A stretch of 64,000 nt of DNA from positions 20,063 through 84,062 of the forward strand of contig VBAT01000020.1 in assembly GCA_005884665.1 (NCBI GenBank), written 5' to 3'. A program made the position numbers and the translations under genes. Below, in pieces: positions 35,693 through 43,596 of this stretch. The stretch's first letter is position 1. The number at the start of each line of letters is the position of its first letter. The notes under the pieces are model-generated. The model was not told the origin of the DNA, did not search any database, and worked only from the letters and a program-made list of their open reading frames with translations. This DNA is from Bacteroidota bacterium (GTDB taxonomy: Bacteria > Bacteroidota > Bacteroidia > Chitinophagales > Chitinophagaceae).

Positions 35693-37213
35693 GTGATAGC
35701 TTTTCTTCTCCTCAATTTCATCTTTAATTCTTTGTCTTATATCAATTTTAGCACCTGTAAAAATAAATATCGAAGTTCCAGATTCTCTTGCGTATTTATT
35801 CTCTATTGAACCAGCAAGAGCTGAATTTTGAAAAAATGGCGATGTTTCATCAAGTTCGGCCTTTGCATCTTTTTCTTCTTTCACCCGAATCAAATTTTCA
35901 TATCGTTTTGATAAGTCGAACCAGTTGATGTAATCCGCACTAAATGAAACTGCCTGTAATTTTTGGTTTGTATAATAATTTATTGCTCCTGCCTGTCCAT
36001 AATTGTCGCACAGAATAAGTGTATTGTTCCTGTTTGGCAAATTTGAATAAACACTGTCTACTTTATAGGCTAATTCTTTCCAACCAAGCATATCTGCAAA
36101 ATCCTGTGGCAACAAATGGTCTTTGCCATCCTCCCAGCGTAACAATCCAAATCTTTTATATTTTTCTGAATTTCGAATGATGTATTCCGGGCTTTTATTG
36201 GGAAAACCAACATTGTAAATGGGAATAAATAATAATAGGGGTAATGCTATAAGTACTGGTTGCAAATATCTTTTCCAGCCATTATTTAATATTTCTCCAA
36301 GATAAACAGAGCCAAATGCGATATAAATTGGATAAATACCTATGGCATAATAGTCTTTTGCTTTGAAATACATAAATGTAGCCAAAGTGAAAAGTAATGA
36401 CCAAAAGAAAAAACGATATGGTTTAAAAGGTTTATAAAAAAGAAGAGAATATAATGATGAAATAATTACCAATATAGAGCCTATAAAAAAAAGTATTTGA
36501 GATCTTAAAAAACCCATCCTTTCAACGTTTACTAATTGTGTTTCTGACAATCGTTTTAAATGATGAACTATGGGAAAGTTATTATTGTATTGCCATAAAA
36601 GATTAGGTGCGACGATAAAAAGGCTTATTACTGCCGCAATATATAGTTTGGGTTGTGCAAAAATCTTTCTTTGACCGGTTATAAGCAGGGCAGGGACCAG
36701 ACCTATTAATTGAAAAACAATATTGTACTTATTCAAAAAACCGATGGCAAACATAATTGCACCGATGTACATCCACTTTGTATTTTTCGTCTTTACGTAT
36801 TTCAGTAAGATAAAATATATGATTGTCCAGCTCAATACGTCAAAAGAATTGGGTTGATACAAAGTATTTAACCTTAAAAGAACAGAAAATAACATACAGG
36901 TAGCACCTAAAATCAAAGCAAATAGATTTCCATTTAATTCTTCAATGGCTTTCCAGACAACATAAATTGTCAAAGCGCCATAAACTGCCGGGAAAAACTT
37001 AATCCAAAAAATAGAATTGCCAAGTAAATGAATAATGTAAGATGTCCAGGAAGTAAAAGGAGGAACGGATACATAACCCCATGCCAAATGGTTGGCCTGG
37101 TCAAGATGCAAGTATTCGTCCCGTTGCAGATCATATTCGGGACTTAGCAGTAAAAATTGCAATAAGAATTTTATAGCAATGAACCCTATTAAAATTATTG
37201 TCTTTTTTGTCAT
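35690..37213 (-). CDS. Glycosyltransferase family 39-like membrane protein
   Basis: 507 residues from the ATG at 37213; a TTG 18 bases upstream is an alternative. About ten hydrophobic segments occupy the first 340 residues, followed by a soluble C-terminal part of about 160. The first loop has SPEYDLQRDEYLHLDQ: the acidic Asp-Glu positions match the catalytic acidic pair of GT-C (PMT/ArnT) enzymes that use polyprenyl-phosphate sugars. Acceptor is unknown. The gene is AT-rich and sits in the accessory run. Confidence 0.82.
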   Translation of the reverse strand: MTKKTIILIGFIAIKFLLQFLLLSPEYDLQRDEYLHLDQANHLAWGYVSVPPFTSWTSYIIHLLGNSIFWIKFFPAVYGALTIYVVWKAIEELNGNLFALILGATCMLFSVLLRLNTLYQPNSFDVLSWTIIYFILLKYVKTKNTKWMYIGAIMFAIGFLNKYNIVFQLIGLVPALLITGQRKIFAQPKLYIAAVISLFIVAPNLLWQYNNNFPIVHHLKRLSETQLVNVERMGFLRSQILFFIGSILVIISSLYSLLFYKPFKPYRFFFWSLLFTLATFMYFKAKDYYAIGIYPIYIAFGSVYLGEILNNGWKRYLQPVLIALPLLLFIPIYNVGFPNKSPEYIIRNSEKYKRFGLLRWEDGKDHLLPQDFADMLGWKELAYKVDSVYSNLPNRNNTLILCDNYGQAGAINYYTNQKLQAVSFSADYINWFDLSKRYENLIRVKEEKDAKAELDETSPFFQNSALAGSIENKYARESGTSIFIFTGAKIDIRQRIKDEIEEKKSYH

Positions 37214-37271
37214 TCTCTTTGTGTTAGTCAAAATATGCCCGCATGCAAGGTTCAGGGCTTTAGGGGTTGGA

Positions 37272-37541
37272 CTAAGGTTGTTTATAGGAACTAATGGATT
37301 TTTCTAAACTGTCCAATTTCTTCCAAATTTTTATAGTCATCATAGACTTATGGACTTCTTGCTTTAAACTGTCCATATTAATTGGATAGTTCTTTTTTTT
37401 AATTGAGTCTTGAATTTTATGAAAATAAGTATATAAAGCATCTACCTGGGCTTTAGTAGCCTCATGCCTAATATCTTTGAAAAAATATATAATCGACACA
37501 ATTAAAAGAAAACCTATAAGAATAATTGCTATGCGTTTCAT
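37272..37541 (-). CDS. Small single-pass membrane protein, unknown
   Basis: 89 residues from ATG at 37541 (MKRIAIILIG). One N-terminal membrane helix (about 3-22), then a Lys-rich, helical, probably coiled-coil part (KIQDSIKKKNYPINMDSLKQ). I do not recognise a family. AT-rich, same strand as its neighbours and within the accessory run. GGTTCAGGGCTTTAG just past its stop resembles the other spacer elements. Confidence 0.6.
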   Translation of the reverse strand: MKRIAIILIGFLLIVSIIYFFKDIRHEATKAQVDALYTYFHKIQDSIKKKNYPINMDSLKQEVHKSMMTIKIWKKLDSLEKSISSYKQP

Positions 37542-37654
37542 TGACGTGGAGAAAAATTTAATCGTAAATGATAATAGTAAGGCCCTCAAATTGAACCTTA
37601 ATTGATCAAGATTAATTTTGTTTCCATTATTATCGGATGGGGATTAAATTGCAG

Positions 37655-37783
37655 CTAACGGTCAGGGCTTTCTGAGGCGCTCATATCTGTGCCGCTTCAG
37701 CCCGGTAACTAAAGATAAAAATAAATATGAAACTGAATAAACCTCGATTGATATTGCGAAGGCAAGTCGTATCATGATGAAGC
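37655..37783. repeat. Intergenic element upstream of the small membrane gene
   Basis: TAACGGTCAGGGC (from about 37656) pairs with GCCCGGTAAC near 37699-37708, through GGGC/GCCC and CTGA/TCAG complementarity, to give an imperfect hairpin. The 88-base block at 37696-37783 is the second copy of 35576-35663. The element directly abuts the peptidase remnant. Confidence 0.55.
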
Positions 37784-38008
37784 TTATAGCGACATGTTGA
37801 ACAGCTTATATTCTTCGGCAAGAAAAGCAGAAAATTCCATGTTAGGCGCACTGGATGTTTCTTCTCTTAAAGTCCTAATCTGCCTAATAACTGTTGCACT
37901 TGACGGAAAAAGAGCACGGGACTCGGCAATCGGTTTACCCAGGAGATCAACCAGTGCGTTTCGGATGCTTGTGTTGCTGATGCCAGCTGAAGTAAGAAGA
38001 AGCTTCAT
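37784..38008 (-). pseudogene. Peptidase S51 (dipeptidase E-like) remnant
   Basis: The first 33-34 residues (MKLLLTSAGISNTSIRNALV...LLGKPIAESRALF) match the N-terminus of the S51 Asp/alpha-aspartyl dipeptidase family, which opens MKLLLTSAG and has a GKP-xE loop. After that the sequence no longer follows the family and the frame ends at 74 residues instead of about 200-230. The Ser/His/Asp site of S51 enzymes is missing. It is probably a decayed fragment truncated where the adjacent spacer element begins. Confidence 0.65.
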
Positions 38009-38171
38009 AAATTACATCCTTTCGTTTGACCTGATCATGCACCCCGGACCATAGATGATAAGCAAACGAAACGATGAGGATATATTCTCTGCCAAGGCGC
38101 TTAATGTTAGCTGAAATACATTACAGCTTTGAGAAAGAATCGTGCAGAAGTCCGGTTGACTTTGGGGCCGG

Positions 38172-39434
38172 TCAATTCCTCAACCCATCAAGCTTCACAT
38201 TTAGCTCGTCACTCTTTAATTTATTATTAGTACGGGAATATATCTCACGCAGTCCAATCATTACATTCCGATAGGTAACCTTTTCTTCAATAGTAAGTTG
38301 GGAACTACGTTCATCAAGCAACGAGTATGCCGATTCGAAGTGTGGCTGCGCCTTTGCAAACAATGCGGTCCGTTCGGCGAGCAAGGCATCATATCTTTTG
38401 TTATCCTCCGGTGTTGTCCCCTTGATATTGATCATCTGTTTGATGATCTGCGAGGCAGACTCATAGTAAAGTACACCAAAATTATAGTGATAGTCAGCAT
38501 TAGACGTGCTGACGGCAATAGCATTCTGGTAGGCCGTCTCTGCTTTGGAGAATAGGTCGCTGAAGTTGGCTGGACTGGCCATAGCAATTCCTGCCGCGTT
38601 TTTTGGAAATGCAGCCCGTTCATAGACGTTACCGAGATTAAATAGCAGCTCTGCATTTCCAGGATCACTCTTTACAGCGGCTTCAAGTTTGTCAAGCAAA
38701 ACATCCTGCCTGCCAGAATTGATATAATAGTTGATCTCAATGTTCCTGAACGCCGGATCATTTGGGAATATGCTGCGCGCCTCTTTAATGCTTGCCAGTG
38801 TAGCAGCCTCATTATTCTGCCTCTGGTAGATCTCAATGATCGACCGGTATATCGTTGGATCCATACTGCCTGTATTCTTCAACTCGGTAAATAGCGCCAA
38901 AGCATCCTTATCTCTTTTTCCGGCGACTGCAGCATACGCAGCATTAGTCTTTGCGCTGGCGAGCACCTCCGTAAATTCCTTATCGTTGATGAACCGCTTT
39001 CCGTCACCTGCTTTATAGATCGTGGCGACTTTCATAAACTGGTTATAAGCGGCGATGAAATCCTTGTTACCATAAGAAGCCACTCCCAGGTTGAATGTGA
39101 TGAGGGCTTGTGAATATAAAGCAGGGTTGATCTCGCTATTGTAATCCGGTTTAATTGTAAGCGCCTTCATGAGAGAACTGTAACTTTCTCCGACCGCTTC
39201 CGGCGCATGGGCGCTTGTATCGAGTGCCTTGAGAAGGTAGGCCGTGCCGCGCACAAACCACGCCTCCGCATTATCTTTTGTTTCAGCATTAGCCACTGCT
39301 TCATTAATTGCAAGTATAGCTTTCTTGTAATTTTTGTCAGCTAAATAATCCCTGGCTTCACGGATCTTAGATTTTTGTGCAAAGGCAGAAAGGCTGGCAC
39401 AAATAAGGGTGAACAGTACGATCGATCTTTTCAT
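38172..39434 (-). CDS. Exported tetratricopeptide-repeat protein
   Basis: 420 residues. Signal peptide about 1-19 (SLSAFAQ). At least five TPR-like helical pairs can be picked out, e.g. KKAILAINEAVANAETKDNAEAW, AAYNQFMKVATIYKAGD, and DPGNAELLFNLGNVYERA near 245. It is a periplasmic or surface scaffold; partners are unknown. It lies alone on the minus strand between the accessory run and the regulator remnant. Confidence 0.82.
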   Translation of the reverse strand: MKRSIVLFTLICASLSAFAQKSKIREARDYLADKNYKKAILAINEAVANAETKDNAEAWFVRGTAYLLKALDTSAHAPEAVGESYSSLMKALTIKPDYNSEINPALYSQALITFNLGVASYGNKDFIAAYNQFMKVATIYKAGDGKRFINDKEFTEVLASAKTNAAYAAVAGKRDKDALALFTELKNTGSMDPTIYRSIIEIYQRQNNEAATLASIKEARSIFPNDPAFRNIEINYYINSGRQDVLLDKLEAAVKSDPGNAELLFNLGNVYERAAFPKNAAGIAMASPANFSDLFSKAETAYQNAIAVSTSNADYHYNFGVLYYESASQIIKQMINIKGTTPEDNKRYDALLAERTALFAKAQPHFESAYSLLDERSSQLTIEEKVTYRNVMIGLREIYSRTNNKLKSDELNVKLDGLRN

Positions 39435-39540
39435 GGTGCTGATTTGATATGTGAATATTGTAGTAAAAAAACATCTGTTCCACCACGAATTGAAGATACC
39501 TGTTTAAGCAATAGAAGCAAAATCTAATGCCAGGCGAAGG

Positions 39541-39662
39541 GGGTAATTGTTCTTAAACTGTTTGATCACATCAATCTATCCGGCCTCCTTTAATTTTTGT
39601 ATCTGCACACTCAGGTTGCCCGCAGTGGAATTTGTCTGTTCTCTCAGGAATGTGAATTCACC
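39541..39662 (-). pseudogene. Decayed partial copy of the winged-helix regulator gene at 41978-42268
   Basis: These 122 bases align without gaps to 42069-42190, with about 13 differences by eye (close to 89 per cent identity). They encode FTFLREQTNSTAGNLSVQIQ..LKEAG, then TAG where the intact gene has a Tyr codon, then IDVIKQFKNNYP. Both ends of the gene are missing. Nothing else is seen in the 39435-39668 gap. Confidence 0.85.
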
Positions 39663-39668
39663 CTTCGC

Positions 39669-40133
39669 TTAAAAATTATACTTGACAAGGCCGATATCAC
39701 TTATAATTCTGCTTTTGAAAAAACGATATGCAGCCTCAGTCCATTCGCCTCCCATGGCTTGCAGGCCAACATAAGTTAGTTCACTTTTTTGGAGTGGGGT
39801 CTGCCACGTTATTATCAAATCCAATGGGTCCTTTTTTTGAGCAATTCGGGTATTTCTTTGATAAAATGTAAAAATGTATGTAGCTGGATAAACGGACATC
39901 GTGCTTGATGGCGGATTAATGTACCTTTTTGCAGACATCGGAAGATCCTTCAGGAGACTATCTAGCGGTTTACCAATATAAAAATTCTTTCGGGAAATTA
40001 TTTCCTCTTTGATATAACGTAGTGTATCATTATTCAAAGCTTTCAATTTTGAAGATAATCTGGTGTTGTCTTGGGCCATTAGAGTTTGATAAGAAAGCAG
40101 TAGTGTTAGTGTAATAAAGAATTTATTTTTCAT
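39669..40133 (-). CDS. Exported protein of unknown function
   Basis: 154 residues. Signal peptide about 1-20 (YQTLMAQ). The mature part has a helical start (RLSSKLKALNNDTLRYIKEEI) and a beta-rich remainder (YPATYIFTFYQRNTRI, DLIITWQTPL). I do not recognise a family. The stop lies 7 bases past the regulator remnant, and the gene follows the JAB-like lipoprotein gene by 57 bases in the same direction, so the two are probably co-transcribed. Confidence 0.65.
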   Translation of the reverse strand: MKNKFFITLTLLLSYQTLMAQDNTRLSSKLKALNNDTLRYIKEEIISRKNFYIGKPLDSLLKDLPMSAKRYINPPSSTMSVYPATYIFTFYQRNTRIAQKKDPLDLIITWQTPLQKSELTYVGLQAMGGEWTEAAYRFFKSRIISDIGLVKYNF

Positions 40134-40190
40134 TTCTTAAATTTTTTGAATTGAGTTTGATAGTGAACCCGGAGGCTTCATTTTATTTTT

Positions 40191-41864
40191 TCACGAACAA
40201 TCTGCGTTTTCAAATAGTGGATCACCGTATGAATTAACTACGGGAACGCCATTTTGCATTTTTGCTTTGAGACCAATTTTTTTGAAAGTATCAGAGCCTG
40301 AATTTGCTTTTACCATGGTCACACCAGCCTCTTTTTTCATTAGATAAGCAGTCGCCCTCTCATAAGCATCGGCCTCCGTATATCCTTGATCGCCTAATGT
40401 TGCAACAATAACAGCCCATCTTGCTCCAAAAGCTGAACTTAGATTAACCTGACCGTTGGTAGAGATGGCACCTGGATTGGCGGCAACAAAAGATTGCAGC
40501 TGTGAATAACTGCTAATTACTATCGCATATTTAGATCCATTAAAGGCTATCACATAATTCATTTGGAAATTAGAACCAAAATTCCCTAAACCAAAGCAAT
40601 CTGCAACGCTCGGAGAAGGAAACCCGCCGAAAGGATGTGTGTGCACTACCATGACCGTATTGCTTGTAACACCTTGCAGAGACCCGCCTGTGGTGGGAAG
40701 TGTCTGTATTGGGCCAGGCACATTCGAGCCATTTGACTCATTTACTAGAAAATATTGTTCTGCCTGGTTGGTTACGTTGGGATCAAAAGCGGTAAATTGT
40801 TGTACTGTGGGCTTAAGACCAATGAATTGCAATGTCGCCTGCGCACCAGAATTGGCATCGGTTGCATCGCAGGGGTTTTCTGCCTCAATAGGCACATCTA
40901 TTCCAGGTGGCGTCCACCCCGGACCACAGTCCTCATACTGATTAACTCTTCCTCCTGTTGGCTCCTCACAAACAGGCGGTTCCCAATTATTCCATCCACC
41001 ACCGCTACCTCCGCCTGCCGGACCTCCGTCACCACTCTCGCTCCATTCACCGGAGCCTATATCGTAGTAATACGTCCAACAAATAGATGATACCAAATAG
41101 CAGGGATTGGTACTACTAACACAGTTCATATAATCACAACCGCCGTGCGGACCACAGTAGTCCGGCCATGGACATACGTAAGTATTAAAACAGACTTCGA
41201 CTTCATAGTCAAGCGAAACTCTTTGTTGGCTTCCAAGTCTTCCACCGGAATTGCCCACTCTTATCTCTCTACCTGCTGAATTTGAGTTTTGCAACGATCT
41301 GAATAAATTAGAATCTGTTATAGTAAACCGGTCATACCCAAAAACGTTCCTGTCTTGCATGATAAAAAGCAACGCAACGTTTTCTGCGGCAGAATCAACT
41401 GAGGGAGAAGCATAAGGCCGACTTTTATATTGCCAATCGGCAATTAAAAGGAAATTTGTATCAGATGGGCTTGTTTCTACAATTAATGTAGTGTTTACAG
41501 TTTTTGCACTATCCAGTACAAAAGGGATAAAAATTGTATTCGTAGAATCGGAATCAACACGGCTATTTGCTCCTGCTCTCCTGGGAGCAACGATGGCTTT
41601 GTCCCAATAAGGATACCCGATTTTTTTAATTAGTTCATTTACAAACTGGTGCTTTTCATTTTCACGTTTTACAAAACCCAAAACAGATTTTATCAGTGGA
41701 TCGGCGGGTGTATGGTTTGTGAAAAACTTTGATTCCCTCGCAGTTGCTGATGTTTTCTCAACAATTTGATCAGCCTTTTTACAGTTAATAAGCGTGATGG
41801 CCAGTAAAAAAAGTAAAAGGCACAAATGGGTAATGTTCCCAAATGGAGATTTTGGAATGGACAT
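40191..41864 (-). CDS. Lipoprotein with Cys-rich linker and RadC/JAB-like metal motif
   Basis: 557 residues. Lipoprotein signal ends LITLINC (Cys near 28). Residues about 45-215 are a domain of no known family. Residues about 220-330 are a Cys- and Gly-rich linker (CPWPDYCGPHGGC; GDGGPAGGGSGGGW). The C-terminal domain contains HTHPFGGFPSPSVAD with H408, H410, S419 and D422. This resembles the JAMM/JAB zinc motif of RadC (HNHPSGDPTPSQAD), with one extra residue. A distal Glu cannot be assigned with certainty. It could be a cell-surface zinc hydrolase or a toxin-type effector. It lies between the intact and decayed regulator copies. Confidence 0.7.
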   Translation of the reverse strand: MSIPKSPFGNITHLCLLLFLLAITLINCKKADQIVEKTSATARESKFFTNHTPADPLIKSVLGFVKRENEKHQFVNELIKKIGYPYWDKAIVAPRRAGANSRVDSDSTNTIFIPFVLDSAKTVNTTLIVETSPSDTNFLLIADWQYKSRPYASPSVDSAAENVALLFIMQDRNVFGYDRFTITDSNLFRSLQNSNSAGREIRVGNSGGRLGSQQRVSLDYEVEVCFNTYVCPWPDYCGPHGGCDYMNCVSSTNPCYLVSSICWTYYYDIGSGEWSESGDGGPAGGGSGGGWNNWEPPVCEEPTGGRVNQYEDCGPGWTPPGIDVPIEAENPCDATDANSGAQATLQFIGLKPTVQQFTAFDPNVTNQAEQYFLVNESNGSNVPGPIQTLPTTGGSLQGVTSNTVMVVHTHPFGGFPSPSVADCFGLGNFGSNFQMNYVIAFNGSKYAIVISSYSQLQSFVAANPGAISTNGQVNLSSAFGARWAVIVATLGDQGYTEADAYERATAYLMKKEAGVTMVKANSGSDTFKKIGLKAKMQNGVPVVNSYGDPLFENADCS

Positions 41865-41977
41865 GGTTTAATGGTTTTCTTCCCTTAAGGTACACGATTT
41901 TCTTAGCAACAATAATTTTTCTTTTTCCATTCAGAAATCTCTTTGCTTTCTTATGCAAGAGGTTTACGGACCGCGCT

Positions 41978-42268
41978 TTACCTATTGACACTTAAATATG
42001 ACTGCAGGTTCTTCACATACACCTCAAATGCCTTAATCCCCGGCGCAGTTATCTTACAAATTGTTTGCGGGTAATTGTCTTTGAATTGTTTGATCACATC
42101 TATATAACCGGCTTCCTTTAATTTTTGTATCTGTACGCTCAGGTTGCCCGCAGTGGAATTTGTCTGTTCTTTCAGGAATGTAAATTCAGCCTCCTTTACA
42201 CTTATCAGGAGTGACATGACTGCTAACCGGAGCTGTGAATGCAATATAGGGTCGAGATCTTTAAACAT
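41978..42268 (-). CDS. Winged-helix DNA-binding regulator (HTH_34-like)
   Basis: 96 residues: LHSQLRLAVMSLLI, then TFLKEQTNSTAGNLSVQIQK with the recognition helix, and KLKEAGYIDVIKQF for the wing. This is the PF13601-type winged helix, related to MarR/ArsR regulators, with no ligand domain. The start overlaps the upstream membrane-protein stop by 8 bases, so it is the last gene of that unit. A role in controlling its own operon is an inference. Confidence 0.85.
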   Translation of the reverse strand: MFKDLDPILHSQLRLAVMSLLISVKEAEFTFLKEQTNSTAGNLSVQIQKLKEAGYIDVIKQFKDNYPQTICKITAPGIKAFEVYVKNLQSYLSVNR

Positions 42269-42932
42269 TCGTTCTTACCTGTTCCTTTTTATATTGACGA
42301 TATTCTTTTTCTATGATGATACCAGGATACAGCCAGGCCATCACCGCCGAAGCCGCCATTAATAAAAAATCAATCTTTACATTGGTAAAGAGGGTAACCA
42401 CGCAGCAGACCCAACAGAAAATTCCACCCCAGAACATAGGCCTGAATTTGCAGGCGGCCCCGGTGATAAACGTTGGCAAGCCGTATAACATCAGCAAAAG
42501 CGGGGTGCTGAATTCACGAAAGGAAGTGGCTTTGTTATTGGTCAACTTTCCATATTCTACTGCTACCGGTTCCCATACATTGAAGATCACATTAAGGATA
42601 AATATCAACAGGAAAATACAGATGCCAAATGCCAGCCAGATATAATCCATGTAAGGATCATCGTAGGATTTGACCGGCCGCTCTTTTTTTTCTTTTATAG
42701 AAATAAATACCTGGGGAATGATAGCCGCGAATATCAGCAGGAAGATATCAAAGGGCAGGCGGTAGCCGAACTGCAGCTCAGCCAGTTTTTCCAACGAACA
42801 AACGGCAATGACCGCTCCCCACATGATAGAACTGACACCCGTGTCATAATAAGCGTTCTTTGCCTTGTTGATCATCATGGCAATGAGATCAAGGCTTTCT
42901 TTTTCGGTGAGTTGTTTTTCCTCTGTACCCAT
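42261..42932 (-). CDS. Membrane protein, paralogue of 42942-43529
   Basis: 223 residues. A short cytosolic N-terminus (LTEKESLDLIAMMINKAKNAY) precedes about five or six membrane helices. The N-terminal QESxxLI.SMI.K.K pattern and the MLYGLPTFITG segment are shared with the next gene upstream, MLYGLGTFVSG, so the two arose by tandem duplication. No enzyme motif is visible. It is coupled by overlap to the winged-helix regulator, a pairing common in Bacteroidota, so it may be a sensor or target of that regulator. Confidence 0.75.
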   Translation of the reverse strand: MGTEEKQLTEKESLDLIAMMINKAKNAYYDTGVSSIMWGAVIAVCSLEKLAELQFGYRLPFDIFLLIFAAIIPQVFISIKEKKERPVKSYDDPYMDYIWLAFGICIFLLIFILNVIFNVWEPVAVEYGKLTNNKATSFREFSTPLLLMLYGLPTFITGAACKFRPMFWGGIFCWVCCVVTLFTNVKIDFLLMAASAVMAWLYPGIIIEKEYRQYKKEQVRTNV

Positions 42933-42941
42933 AAAAAGCTA

Positions 42942-43529
42942 TTATTGGTTGGCGAATTTGTTTTTGTGCCGCAACATATAGGCAGGAATGATATAGCTCA
43001 CCAGGATAGCTCCTGCCGCAAACAGCATCTGGTAGTCATAGTCCACGAACGTAGAACTGACCGCCAGGGCGAAGGCCAGGATACCTCCAACAACCAGCGG
43101 CCTGAACTGGATGATATTGCCTGAGACAAAAGTGCCAAGCCCATACAACATGATAAAGAACGGGAATACAATTTTATCCCAGCCATATCTTGACAGGATC
43201 ATGCTCAATACAAAATAGGCTATTCCCATACCGATCCAAAGATATTTTATGCTGTCTCCTACATAGGTCCTGACCTTTTTCTTCTTGTCTTCCTTAGTAC
43301 CGTACCATGCAGAAAAAACTATTCCCACTACAACAAGCCACCATACCAGGTAATGTTTTTCGTAATCAAAAATATGCTTGAGCACAAATTGCCCTGTACA
43401 GGCAATTAAAGTGATCCAGCCCCAGACCAGGAAATATATGCTGGAATCGGACAAATCTTTTTTTGTCTTACTGATCATGGATTGAATAAGGTGGATGCTC
43501 TCCTGCGGTGTGAAATTTTCTTCTGTCAT
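42942..43529 (-). CDS. Membrane protein, paralogue of 42261-42932
   Basis: 195 residues from ATG at 43529 (MTEENFTPQESIHLI); a longer open frame runs upstream but has no family support and overlaps the TPR gene. About five hydrophobic segments, including FLVWGWITLIACTGQFVL and FFIMLYGLGTFVSG. It ends LRHKNKFANQ, nine bases before the next start. Function unknown. Confidence 0.75.
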   Translation of the reverse strand: MTEENFTPQESIHLIQSMISKTKKDLSDSSIYFLVWGWITLIACTGQFVLKHIFDYEKHYLVWWLVVVGIVFSAWYGTKEDKKKKVRTYVGDSIKYLWIGMGIAYFVLSMILSRYGWDKIVFPFFIMLYGLGTFVSGNIIQFRPLVVGGILAFALAVSSTFVDYDYQMLFAAGAILVSYIIPAYMLRHKNKFANQ

Positions 43530-43563
43530 GATGGTAGATTGAAGAATGTATAAAAACGGCAAA

Positions 43564-43584
43564 GCCCTGTAAGTGTTACAGGGC
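43564..43584 (-). terminator. Hairpin after the TPR gene
   Basis: GCCCTGTAA (43564-43572) pairs with TTACAGGGC (43576-43584) around a 3-base loop. On the minus strand the stem is followed by TTTGCCGTTTTTAT. It would end or reduce transcription between the TPR gene and the membrane-protein pair. Confidence 0.7.
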
Positions 43585-43596
43585 CGGCCGACTAGC

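Noticed and set aside
34158-38008. A complete integron
   Set aside because: No integrase gene is in the window and the spacer elements lack a clear attC core; only a cassette-like array is suggested.
37794-38054. A + strand frame of 86 codons overlapping the S51 remnant
   Set aside because: The minus strand shows clear S51 homology; the + strand reading has no family features.
41785-41991. A basic 68-residue frame between the lipoprotein and the regulator
   Set aside because: It overlaps the lipoprotein signal peptide on the same strand and has low-complexity basic composition without start context.
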